NCBI GenBank assembly: GCA_021845945.1
Contig: JAJZRD010000225.1
Location: forward strand, 1 to 6,189
Source: Chloroflexota bacterium
GTDB taxonomy: Bacteria; Chloroflexota; UBA6077
Length of the DNA stretch: 6,189 bases
Direction: 5' to 3'
Within the stretch, counting starts at the first letter, position 1, and every line of letters starts with the position of its first letter. Below are positions 1 through 6,015 of the stretch, piece after piece. The position numbers were made by a program, and so were the translations under genes. A model generated the notes under the pieces. The model had not been told where the DNA came from. It made no database searches and saw only the letters and a list, made by a program, of their open reading frames with translations.

Positions 1-2
1 CG

Positions 3-107
3 GTGGCCTACCTGGCCGCTCAACCCGACCTCGGCATCGTCAAGCGACGCCGCAAACACAGGGAGCGAGCTGCCCTTGACAAATGGCCTCAGGAGCTTAA
101 CTTGTAA
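3..107 (+). CDS. C-terminal fragment of an unidentified protein, cut by the window edge
   Basis: An open frame enters from the left edge and ends at TAA (105-107), giving 34 residues. The first two thirds have G or C at nearly every third codon position, as the other genes here do, which is the main reason to believe it is coding. The tail is strongly basic (a KRRRKHRER stretch) and ends in WPQELNL. I do not recognise the family. A basic tail like this could belong to a DNA-binding protein or a transposase, but nothing in 34 residues shows that. It runs convergent to the PDZ/Lon protease gene with only 29 nt between the two stop codons, and no convincing intrinsic terminator separates them. 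Confidence 0.4.
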   Translation: MAYLAAQPDLGIVKRRRKHRERAALDKWPQELNL

Positions 108-136
108 CCAATGCACATGGGGGTGCCCCTACAGGA

Positions 137-1171
137 TTACGCGGCGAGGCCCAGAGCGGTCCCTCGCAGCCGGGAGGTGCCGGCCGCGGGCTTGAGCTCC
201 TTCAGGAAGGCCACGGCATCGTCGACCTTGTCGACTCGGACCACCCTGAGCTGCTTGGCAGCCCTCTTCGCCGTCTCGAAGTTATCTCCTGGCGCCAGGA
301 AGTACTCGGCGCCCGCTTCCTCGGCCCCCATCACCTTCTGGGCGACCCCGCCGACGGGCCCAACGGTGCCGTCCAGGGATATGGTGCCGGTTCCGGCTAT
401 CCTGTGCCCCGGGGCCAGCCCACCCTTCTCCAGTGAGTCGATGATGCCCAGGGTGAACATCAGCCCCGCTGAGGGGCCCCCTATGTTCTCGGAGTCGATG
501 TCGATCTGGACCGGCAGGTTGTGGCCGAAGAGGTGGGTCTTGATCAGGATGCCGATGACCGCGATGCCCGGCTCGGTGTCGGACTCCTTGGTGCCGAGCT
601 GAGCGTCGAAGGTCTGCTCTCCCCGCTTCACTGTCAAGGAGAGGGTGCTACCCGGCTTCTGGCGTCGTACCAGGTTGACCAGGTCGGTGGCCGTCTCGAT
701 CTTCTGCCCCTGGGCGGACACTACGACGTCGTTGGGCTGGAGGATGCCCTCGGCCTTGGAGCCTGGCTGGAGGCTCTGCACCTTCGCCCCCTCGCCTGTG
801 GCTTTGACCTCGTATCCGGCGTGCTGCAGGGCGACGATCTTCGCCACCGTCTTGCTCTCCTCCATCATCTCGCCTACCATCCTGGAGTACTCCTGGACGG
901 ACATGCTGGGGGGGATGAACTCCCGCTTGGGCATCACCAGGGCGTTGCCGTCCAGTTGGGACTCGATCCACTTGGCCACGGTGGCATCCATGTCGGAGTA
1001 GACGGTGGTGAGGAAGAGGCTGCTCTTGGGGCGGGCGTCGCCGTCCTTGACGGATATCATGGAGGCCACGTCCAGGGCCGGGCCCGGGGTCAATAGTACG
1101 TAGTCGATGCGGTATTGGAGGGCGGCCCAGGAAACGAGGAGGAGGAGGGCCAGAACGACGGATCGACGCAG
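137..1171 (-). CDS. Membrane-anchored PDZ and Lon-type serine protease (YlbL-like)
   Basis: This is a predicted protease with an N-terminal membrane anchor, a PDZ domain and a Lon-type proteolytic domain without the ATPase, the YlbL-like arrangement. From a CTG start at 1169-1171 it is 344 aa. Residues 1-25 are basic then hydrophobic (MRRSVVLALLLLVSW...), followed by the family hallmark DYVLLTPGPA. The PDZ domain spans about 118-186. In the Lon domain the catalytic Ser is in GGPSAG (Ser234) and the Lys in GGVAQK (Lys279). Family members with a single N-terminal segment put PDZ and protease outside the membrane, where they cleave exported substrates; the substrate here is unknown. It is last in a three-gene operon and its start overlaps the preceding stop codon region. 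The start is uncertain: no ATG/GTG/TTG lies between the upstream stop and the membrane segment. The first canonical start, TTG at 1093, would remove the anchor and has no ribosome binding site. Family assignment is firm; the exact start is not. Confidence 0.9.
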   Translation of the reverse strand: MRRSVVLALLLLVSWAALQYRIDYVLLTPGPALDVASMISVKDGDARPKSSLFLTTVYSDMDATVAKWIESQLDGNALVMPKREFIPPSMSVQEYSRMVGEMMEESKTVAKIVALQHAGYEVKATGEGAKVQSLQPGSKAEGILQPNDVVVSAQGQKIETATDLVNLVRRQKPGSTLSLTVKRGEQTFDAQLGTKESDTEPGIAVIGILIKTHLFGHNLPVQIDIDSENIGGPSAGLMFTLGIIDSLEKGGLAPGHRIAGTGTISLDGTVGPVGGVAQKVMGAEEAGAEYFLAPGDNFETAKRAAKQLRVVRVDKVDDAVAFLKELKPAAGTSRLRGTALGLAA

Positions 1172-1181
1172 CCCGGCCGTC

Positions 1182-1622
1182 TTACTCCCTCCCGCCCTTT
1201 TCGTAGTTGATAGGGTGGCCGGCGAAGTGGCACTCGGAGCAGATCTGCCAGAACCGCTCCTCGTGGTAGGCGCAACCCCGGCAGGGGTGGATCTCGTACA
1301 GCTGCCGGAAGAGGGTGCCGTCCATGCTGGTGCCGGCGGAGTCGTCGCTCAGCAGCCTCTCCATCTCGGCCACCGCCGTGTCGGCGTAGTCCGGGTCCAG
1401 CCCCTGGGGGTAGATCACCTTGAACTCCTGCTTCTTCAGCGGATCGATCATCACCAGGACGCGCCGACCCTTCTCCTCCTGGACGCGAATCAGCTCGATG
1501 ATGCCCTGTCCCACCGCTACCATGGCGAAGAGGTAGAGGAACATTTCCCTGGTGGAGTCGTGCACCTTGTCCAGTTGGTCTATCAGCCTCTGATACCGCT
1601 TGTTGAGGGTAGGGTTGGGCAT
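1182..1622 (-). CDS. Small protein of unknown function with C-terminal zinc-ribbon motif
   Basis: A 146-aa protein of no family I can name. It starts at ATG (1620-1622) with GGAAGG about nine bases upstream and ends with TAA at 1182. The N-terminal third (about 5-50) is helical-looking, with a hydrophobic stretch at 28-44 that could be a buried helix or a weak membrane segment. The middle (53-72) looks like beta strands, RRVLVMIDP...EFKVIYP. The C-terminal end carries Cys114-x2-Cys117-x10-Cys128-x2-Cys131, with His119 and His132 beside the cysteines, the arrangement of a rubredoxin-like zinc ribbon. It lies 31 nt downstream of the metallo-hydrolase gene, and its stop codon overlaps the initiation region of the PDZ/Lon gene, so translational coupling is likely. 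Metal binding is a fair inference from the motif; enzymatic or regulatory function cannot be read from the sequence. Confidence 0.8.
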   Translation of the reverse strand: MPNPTLNKRYQRLIDQLDKVHDSTREMFLYLFAMVAVGQGIIELIRVQEEKGRRVLVMIDPLKKQEFKVIYPQGLDPDYADTAVAEMERLLSDDSAGTSMDGTLFRQLYEIHPCRGCAYHEERFWQICSECHFAGHPINYEKGGRE

Positions 1623-1653
1623 CGGTTGGTTCCTTCCAGTGCAGCCTTCGGGT

Positions 1654-2292
1654 CTATCGCCAGTAATCCAGCAGCACGACGGTGGTCTCTTCGGGGAGAC
1701 TGCCCTTGCTGACGGTGAGCTTCGGCTGTGGAGTAGGGTCGGTGACGCCCATCTCCCGCAGGAACTTGCCGACCGGCTCCAGATCCAGGGTTGTCACATC
1801 CGTCTTGAAGTGCATGGGGATGACGATGCGCGGCTCGATCTGGCTCACCACTTCGGCCGCCTGGCCCGCGTTGATGGTGTTGTTTCCGCCCACGGGGATC
1901 AGCAGCACGTCGGCGCTGCTCATCTGCTCCACCTGCTGGGGGGTCAGTATGTGGCCCAGGTCTCCCAGGTGGCAGACCGTCAGATCGTCGATCTCTATCA
2001 GGTAGGCGGTGTTCCGCTCCTTGTCCTGCCCGGTCCCCTGGTCCCGTCGGGTGGCCACGCCCGTGATGAAGACCCCCGCGATCTCGTACTCGCCGGGGCC
2101 ATCGACGACCCTGGGGTCTCCCCCAACGGCCTTGACGTTGCTGTGGTCGGGGGCCTGGTGCGAGACCGTAACCACGTCCGCGGTGACCTTGCCCAGGTGA
2201 TACCCCGAGCTGCGGTCAAAGGGATCGGAGAGGATGGTTACGTCCTTGCCCCGGAGCCGGAAGCAGCTGTGTCCGAACCAGATGATCTCCAC
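1654..2292 (-). CDS. MBL-fold metal-dependent hydrolase (UlaG/YtkL-like, Lactamase_B_3 type)
   Basis: A 212-aa metallo-beta-lactamase-fold hydrolase. It opens with EIIWFGHSCFRLRG, the usual first strands of the UlaG/YtkL-like group. The first metal-binding motif has the group's form SHQAPDH (His45, Asp49, His50) rather than the classical HxHxDH. Further candidate ligands are His108 in CHLGDLGH and His161 in IPMHFKTD; GPGEYEI (65-71) and IPVGGNNT (132-139) are also typical. Length is normal for the group. Members are cytosolic and bind one or two divalent metals, and most have no proven substrate, so a specific reaction should not be assigned. The GTG start at 2290-2292 is preferred because AGGAG (2300-2304) lies seven bases upstream and the protein then begins exactly at the conserved first strand; the frame stays open for 21 more codons that look non-coding. 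It is the first gene of the operon. Confidence 0.92.
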   Translation of the reverse strand: MEIIWFGHSCFRLRGKDVTILSDPFDRSSGYHLGKVTADVVTVSHQAPDHSNVKAVGGDPRVVDGPGEYEIAGVFITGVATRRDQGTGQDKERNTAYLIEIDDLTVCHLGDLGHILTPQQVEQMSSADVLLIPVGGNNTINAGQAAEVVSQIEPRIVIPMHFKTDVTTLDLEPVGKFLREMGVTDPTPQPKLTVSKGSLPEETTVVLLDYWR

Positions 2293-2491
2293 GCTGAGTC
2301 TCCTATCGGGGGGTGAATCCCTGCCTGTCCGCCCGTGCCGGGCCGTCGAGGGCAACCCTCGAGCCGGCGATCGGCTGCGGTAGCCCGATCGGACCGAGCG
2401 GAAGGTTGGGATCGGCCAACTGCCGGGATCCCTTCGAGCCCAAGATCACAGGAGAAAGGAGGGTGGACGGAGAAGTCCCCGAATGCGCGTC
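2293..2491 (-). promoter_or_regulatory. Long 5' leader with several inverted repeats, possibly a regulatory RNA
   Basis: Between the predicted transcription start and the GTG there are about 200 nt with no convincing gene. In transcript order the minus-strand RNA contains: a 6-bp stem GGGATC/GATCCC (2408-2413 with 2427-2432), which competes with a 5-bp stem at 2405-2409/2416-2420; a 7-bp stem CGATCGG/CCGATCG (2368-2374 with 2385-2391) that extends inward past a bulged C; and a perfect 7-bp stem TCGAGGG/CCCTCGA with a 3-nt loop (2346-2362). The ribosome binding site AGGAG follows at 2300-2304. No U-tract follows any stem, so a simple intrinsic terminator is not seen. I recognise no known riboswitch class. 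Regulation is inference from length and stem density; high GC makes some stems likely by chance. Confidence 0.4.
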
Positions 2492-2497
2492 GCCCGG

Positions 2498-2526
2498 ATT
2501 CTAACTCTGGCGTACAGCCGTGTCAA
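2498..2526 (-). promoter_or_regulatory. Strong sigma70-type promoter for the MBL / zinc-ribbon / PDZ-Lon operon
   Basis: On the minus strand the sequence is TTGACA (2521-2526, a perfect -35), a 17-bp spacer, then TAGAAT (2498-2503, five of six -10 bases). Transcription should begin near 2491, about 200 nt ahead of the GTG of the hydrolase gene. It is the best promoter in the window and sits just past the end of the response regulator gene, so the three-gene operon can be expressed independently of it. Confidence 0.8.
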
Positions 2527-2582
2527 CTACAGATGGAAGAGGAGAACTGTGGTGAACCCTGGCTAGCTGTCATAAGGGCGGC

Positions 2583-2984
2583 TTATGCCTTGGGCTTGCC
2601 CCCGTTGCCGCCTTTCTTTTCCAGCAAGCCGGTGACTCTCGCTATCAGGGCCGCGGGCCGCCAGGGTTTGGTCACGTAGTCGTCGGCTCCCAGGGAAAGG
2701 GCCGCCCTCCGGTCGGTCTCCTGGGCCATGGCCGTCAGCATGGCTATGGGGATCGATGCGGTGCCGGGGTCCGCCTTCAGTTGGCGGCACACCTCCAGGC
2801 CGGACACGTCGGGCAGGGCGACGTCGAGAAGGATGACGTCGGGGTGCTGTTCCCTGGCAAGGGCAAGCCCGGGCGCCCCCTCTCCCGCTACCAGCACTTG
2901 CCAGCCATCCCCCTCCATCACCAACCGCACCAGGGTCTGAATGGCCGGCTCGTCATCGATCAACAGCAGCTTTCTTGCCTGCAA
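2583..2984 (-). CDS. Stand-alone receiver-domain response regulator (CheY-like)
   Basis: A 133-aa protein consisting of one receiver domain and a short basic, glycine-rich tail (KKGGNGGKPKA); there is no DNA-binding or other output domain. The phosphorylation machinery is complete: acidic pair Asp10-Asp11, phospho-acceptor Asp54 in VILLDVALPD, Thr84 in AMLTA, and Lys106 in DDYVTKPW. Such proteins receive phosphate from a histidine kinase and act through protein-protein contact or pass the phosphate on. No kinase is encoded nearby, so the partner must lie elsewhere. The TTG start (2982-2984) is chosen because GGAGGT (2991-2996) lies exactly six bases upstream and the protein then begins at the first strand of the receiver fold. 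It follows the glycosyltransferase gene on the same strand but has its own promoter. Family assignment is secure; the pathway is unknown. Confidence 0.93.
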   Translation of the reverse strand: MQARKLLLIDDEPAIQTLVRLVMEGDGWQVLVAGEGAPGLALAREQHPDVILLDVALPDVSGLEVCRQLKADPGTASIPIAMLTAMAQETDRRAALSLGADDYVTKPWRPAALIARVTGLLEKKGGNGGKPKA

Positions 2985-3003
2985 CGTGTTACCTCCGAGG
3001 TGA

Positions 3004-3019
3004 TTCTGCTCGTGCAGAA
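3004..3019 (-). promoter_or_regulatory. Hairpin just upstream of the response regulator ribosome binding site
   Basis: The minus-strand message reads TTCTGC, a 4-nt loop, then GCAGAA, a perfect 6-bp stem. It ends eight bases before the GGAGGT ribosome binding site (2991-2996). It is not followed by U residues, so it is not a terminator. It could affect translation initiation or message stability, but this is inference from position alone. Confidence 0.35.
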
Positions 3020-3061
3020 CCGACTGCAGTGTGGGGGAAGTTGCGAGGGATTGACGCGCGC

Positions 3062-3090
3062 AGTATAGGCCCTACGGGATGTTCTCGCAA
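3062..3090 (-). promoter_or_regulatory. Sigma70-type promoter for the response regulator gene
   Basis: On the minus strand TTGCGA (3085-3090; four of six -35 bases), a 17-bp spacer and TATACT (3062-3067; five of six -10 bases) lie in the gap between the glycosyltransferase stop codon and the response regulator. Transcription would start near 3055, giving a leader of about 70 nt. The optimal spacing and the AT-rich -10 in a GC-rich region support it. Confidence 0.6.
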
Positions 3091-3107
3091 TATGCAGAAC
3101 CCTACCC

Positions 3108-4859
3108 CTACCGACCCGTGCTCCATCGGGTGACGTTGAGGTCGTTCACGCGCCGGTTGGTCACCAGGCGGTTCCGGGCGGCCAGCAGCAGCTCCACCCT
3201 CCTTCCGCCCGAGTCGTTCATCTGCCGGACCCCGAAGATCTCTCCGTATTGCCAGGAGAGCTGCTCCATCCGGCGGGGGAGGTCGACCCCACCGGGCGCC
3301 GCCGGACGGCCGGCCCCGGACAGTGAGGCTACCCGGTTGTCCGATGTCGGGTCCAGCAGCAGCAGGTTGGTTCGCTGGTACAGGTAGGGATAGAGGGCCC
3401 TGTAGAGACCCTGATCCGTGAAGACCACGACCGACCGGGGGCCGGCACTGGTCGCCAGGTAATCGACGAGGGCGGCGTTCGGATCGTGCTGCTGGGAGTA
3501 GCGGATCCACTGCTGGCCCGCCCCCGGCAGGGTGACAACGCCCCAGGCCACGAAGGCCAGCACGGTACCGGAGGCGGCCAGCCTCCTGGCCCTTGCCAGG
3601 GAGGGTACCAGCTCCAGGGCCGCCAGGTACTCCCAGGACAGGATCAGCAGGATCGCCGCTCGCATCAGCACCAGGTCTCGCATGACCCAGTCCTGGTCGC
3701 GGAACAGCACCATGTAGACGGGGTATTCCAGCAGGTTGATGGCGCTCAGCACCGTCAGGTAGCCGACGGCCCGCAGGTGGGGCAGCACCAGAAGGACGAA
3801 GGGCACCAGATACACCAGGAACTGAGGGCTGTACCCCTTGGAGTAGAACATGAACAGGTTCAGGGTGAGGCCCGTGAAGGCTACCGCCTTCAATGGCTGC
3901 TGCAGATCCAGGCGACGGCTCCAGAGCAGCAGGTAGAGGGCGGCGAAGGCCAGGCTGATGGCCGGCCACGGCAGGTGGCTGGGGTAGGCCATGTAGGAGG
4001 CCGTGGAGGGATCCACCCGGTCCTGCAGCGGGGCCACCCGACCGTACCCGAAGTAGCCCTCCCCTACGGCCCATAAGGTCTCCCAGGGAGAGCGGGCGGT
4101 CACGGAGCGGAAAGAGGCTACGAGGTACTGGGGCGCCAGCAGCAGGAAGGGAGCGGCCACCAGCCCGATGGCCAGGGCCGCCAGGGCCACCAGCTTTGCC
4201 CGCGGCCAGAAGCGGCGCTCCATCTTCAACAGGACCGGGAGGGCCAGGAGGGGGAACATCTTCACCATGAACCCGAACCCGGACACCAGCGCCGCGGCAC
4301 CGCGTCTACCCTTCACCGTGAGCGCCACCCCGAGCAGCAGGAAGAAGAGGGGCATGGTATCGAACCAGCCCAGCCAGACGTGAAGGGGGGTGAACAGCAG
4401 GGCGTAGATCCAGCCGCCCCTGAGGCCCCCGGCCGGCCCGTGGATGGTGCGGCCCAGCCCGTAGACCAGCACCAGGTTCCCGACGTCGAACAGCAGCAGG
4501 ATGCCTCCCAGTGCCAGTCGGAGCCACAGGATGGGGTTGCCTCCCAGCGTCGGGAGGGCTTCGGCGGCCTTGTAGGCCGCCACGGCGATCCAGGGGAAGA
4601 CCGGCGGGTACTCCGTCCAGTAGTGGATGTCCGGGTAGAGCCCGCGGTCCGACATCCGCCCCAACTGGAGATAGAAGTCGTAGTCGGAGGAGTCCTCCAG
4701 ATATCCCTGAGGCCGAGAGATCAGCATCAGCGATGTCCGCAAGGAAAGGAAAAGGGCCAGCAGGAGGAGGAACTCCTGATGGCTCTGGGACAGCTCTCTC
4801 AGTCTGGCCGCGACATCCTGAATCCGGGCCGGCAATCTGCCCATGCTACGCTGCAACAC
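3108..4859 (-). CDS. Polytopic membrane glycosyltransferase, GT-C fold, GT87/DUF2029-like
   Basis: A 583-aa integral membrane protein, probably using a polyprenyl-phosphate-sugar to glycosylate a lipid or cell-surface polymer. About 11-12 hydrophobic segments cover residues 30-447. Between the first two lies the signature loop: acidic DSSDYDFY (56-63), then GLYPD and WTEYPPVFPW (81-90) with its EYPP core, as in GT87/DUF2029 mannosyltransferase-like proteins, where acidic residues of this first loop are catalytic. Later segments include FMFYSKGYSPQFLVY. The last 130 residues are mostly soluble and probably extracytoplasmic. Substrate and linkage cannot be predicted. Start choice: GTG at 4857-4859 has GGGGG six bases upstream. 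TTG at 4898 adds 13 residues and ATG at 4844 removes five; neither has a better ribosome binding site. The gene is transcribed away from thyX, and I could not find a clear promoter for it. Confidence 0.8.
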   Translation of the reverse strand: MLQRSMGRLPARIQDVAARLRELSQSHQEFLLLLALFLSLRTSLMLISRPQGYLEDSSDYDFYLQLGRMSDRGLYPDIHYWTEYPPVFPWIAVAAYKAAEALPTLGGNPILWLRLALGGILLLFDVGNLVLVYGLGRTIHGPAGGLRGGWIYALLFTPLHVWLGWFDTMPLFFLLLGVALTVKGRRGAAALVSGFGFMVKMFPLLALPVLLKMERRFWPRAKLVALAALAIGLVAAPFLLLAPQYLVASFRSVTARSPWETLWAVGEGYFGYGRVAPLQDRVDPSTASYMAYPSHLPWPAISLAFAALYLLLWSRRLDLQQPLKAVAFTGLTLNLFMFYSKGYSPQFLVYLVPFVLLVLPHLRAVGYLTVLSAINLLEYPVYMVLFRDQDWVMRDLVLMRAAILLILSWEYLAALELVPSLARARRLAASGTVLAFVAWGVVTLPGAGQQWIRYSQQHDPNAALVDYLATSAGPRSVVVFTDQGLYRALYPYLYQRTNLLLLDPTSDNRVASLSGAGRPAAPGGVDLPRRMEQLSWQYGEIFGVRQMNDSGGRRVELLLAARNRLVTNRRVNDLNVTRWSTGR

Positions 4860-5043
4860 GCCATGCCCCCGTACAGAGAGATCGGGAGACAAAGGCAAGC
4901 CGCGTACCCGTGGGGGAAGGCTCGCCGGCGGGATCTTGGCCTACTTCAGCCAGGGTGTTAACATCTCCCCGTGAAACCCGTGCGGGGTGGCCGTCACATC
5001 CCCGGGCCGTGGCTTGATTGCAGGCGGAGCCCTCAGGCCGGTT

Positions 5044-5084
5044 GTAGGGGCGACCGGCCCAGGGCGACTGCCAGTCGCCCCTGC
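5044..5084. repeat. Nested inverted repeat between the glycosyltransferase gene and thyX
   Basis: GTAGGGGCGAC (5044-5054) is complementary to GTCGCCCCTGC (5074-5084) at 10 of 11 positions, the exception being a possible G-U pair. Inside it, GGGCGACT (5062-5069) is perfectly complementary to AGTCGCCC (5073-5080) with a 3-nt loop. Two left arms therefore compete for one right arm. It looks like a dispersed intergenic palindrome of the REP type. The core TAGGGGCGACCGGCC resembles palindromes I associate with Chloroflexota intergenic regions, but that comparison is from memory. The surrounding 4899-5183 holds no gene that I can support. Confidence 0.6.
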
Positions 5085-5141
5085 ACGGAAAGTTGACGGT
5101 CGCTCGCGCGGGGGCCGGTGGGTATCGGACGGCCTTTGAGG

Positions 5142-5147
5142 TAGAAT
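5142..5147 (+). promoter_or_regulatory. Possible -10 element for thyX
   Basis: TAGAAT, the same hexamer used as the -10 of the minus-strand operon, stands 36 bases before the thyX ATG. At the expected distance upstream the -35 is poor (TGGGTA at 5119-5124 with a 17-bp spacer, three matches), so the call rests on the -10 and its position. Confidence 0.3.
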
Positions 5148-5183
5148 CCAGCTGATTTGGCTAGAGGGTTGAGGTATCGGCGG

Positions 5184-5969
5184 ATGAGGGTTATCAGGGA
5201 GCCGGAGGTCTACCTGGTGGGTAGGCAGGTCGTGGACAGGGCAGAGGTGGACAGGTTCCTTCGGGAACACGAGACCAGCTGGAGCACCGAGACGGAGCGT
5301 GGTGCCGAGATGCTTTCAGAGATGGCCGGCCGCATCTGCTACATGTCCTTTGGGGCAAAGCAGGGGCGCAAGTCCAATACCGAGTACTTCGACAACATCA
5401 TCGAATCCGGCCACGGAAGCGTCCTGGAGCATGCCGTCTGGAACTTCGTCATCACTGGGGTCTCCCGCTCCTTCACCCACGAGTTGATCCGCCATCGGGC
5501 GGGGTGGGGCTACTCGCAGCTCTCTCAGCGGTACGTGGACGAATCGACGGCCGACTTCGTGGAGCCCGACGTGATCGCCGAGGACCCCGAGGCCCACCGG
5601 CTGTGGCTGGATACCATCGAGACGAGCCACAAGGCCTACCTGGGGCTGGTGGATCGGCTCGCGGCCCTGGTGGAGCTGCAGCACCCGGAGATGAGCCGCA
5701 CCGCCAAGCGAAAGATGGCCCGACAGGCGGCCCGGAGCGTGCTGCCCAATGCCACCGAGACGAAGATCTTCGTCACCGCGAACGCCCGCGCCCTGCGCCA
5801 TTTCGTGGAGCTGCGCGGTTCCGCGGCCGCCGAGCCCGAGATCCGCAAGGTGGCCGTGGAGCTGCTGCAGATCATGCAGCGGGAATCCCCCAACCTCTTC
5901 GACGACATCCAGCTGGTGACCCTGGAGGATGGCTCCGCGGGCACCAGCACGGCGCACCACAAGGTCTGA
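5184..5969 (+). CDS. thyX: Flavin-dependent thymidylate synthase ThyX
   Basis: ThyX converts dUMP to dTMP using methylene-tetrahydrofolate, NADPH and FAD, and replaces ThyA in organisms that lack it. The 261-aa protein has the family landmarks in order: GHGSVLEHA (76-84); SFTHELIRHRAG with the RHR of the ThyX motif at 103-105; YSQLSQRYV (110-118) with candidate active-site Ser114; ARSVLPNATETK (183-194), the conserved R-x-VLP segment; and NARALRHFVELR (200-211). The enzyme is a cytosolic homotetramer. ATG at 5184 is chosen because GAGGT (5171-5175) lies eight bases upstream; a TTG at 5157 in the same frame would add nine residues and has no such site. The spacing in the ThyX motif is one residue longer than the textbook RHR-x7-S. 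The gene is divergent from the glycosyltransferase gene, separated by about 320 nt containing a palindromic repeat, and is followed by low-complexity repeats. Identification is secure. Confidence 0.97.
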   Translation: MRVIREPEVYLVGRQVVDRAEVDRFLREHETSWSTETERGAEMLSEMAGRICYMSFGAKQGRKSNTEYFDNIIESGHGSVLEHAVWNFVITGVSRSFTHELIRHRAGWGYSQLSQRYVDESTADFVEPDVIAEDPEAHRLWLDTIETSHKAYLGLVDRLAALVELQHPEMSRTAKRKMARQAARSVLPNATETKIFVTANARALRHFVELRGSAAAEPEIRKVAVELLQIMQRESPNLFDDIQLVTLEDGSAGTSTAHHKV

Positions 5970-5970
5970 C

Positions 5971-6002
5971 GGGGAGATGGGGAGACGGGGCGACGGGGAG
6001 AG
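5971..6002. repeat. Four tandem GGGGAGAC-like octamers right after thyX
   Basis: Starting two bases after the thyX stop codon are four head-to-tail octamers: GGGGAGAT, GGGGAGAC, GGGGCGAC, GGGGAGAG. They are the reverse complement of the opening part of the following 16-bp array. The block from 5979 to 6001 can pair with 6013-6033 in a stem of about 21 bp with a 2-nt bulge and an 11-nt loop. It may end or protect the thyX message, although no U-tract follows. Confidence 0.8.
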
Positions 6003-6015
6003 TCAGAAGCCATCT

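Noticed and set aside
108..136. A terminator between the left-edge gene and the PDZ/Lon gene
   Set aside because: Only 4-bp stems (GGGG/CCCC or GCAC/GTGC) can form and there is no U-tract on either strand.
137..1093. TTG at 1091-1093 as the start of the PDZ/Lon protease
   Set aside because: It would delete the membrane segment and part of the conserved DYVLLTPGP motif, and there is no ribosome binding site upstream.
521..1096. A long plus-strand open frame (191 codons) across the PDZ/Lon gene
   Set aside because: It is antisense to a gene with clear Lon and PDZ motifs; its Leu/Gly/His-rich translation has no domain features and is the usual shadow of GC-rich coding DNA.
2989..4074. A 361-codon minus-strand open frame overlapping the glycosyltransferase gene in another frame
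   Set aside because: The translation is Pro/Gly/Arg-rich low complexity, while the other frame encodes a coherent multi-pass membrane protein with an EYPP motif.
3486..4076. A 196-codon plus-strand open frame antisense to the glycosyltransferase
   Set aside because: Gln/Gly/His-rich with no ribosome binding site; opposite strand of a transmembrane-coding region.
5093..5098. TTGACG as a -35 box for thyX
   Set aside because: No -10 lies at 16-18 bases downstream; the only good -10 (5142-5147) is 43 bases further on.
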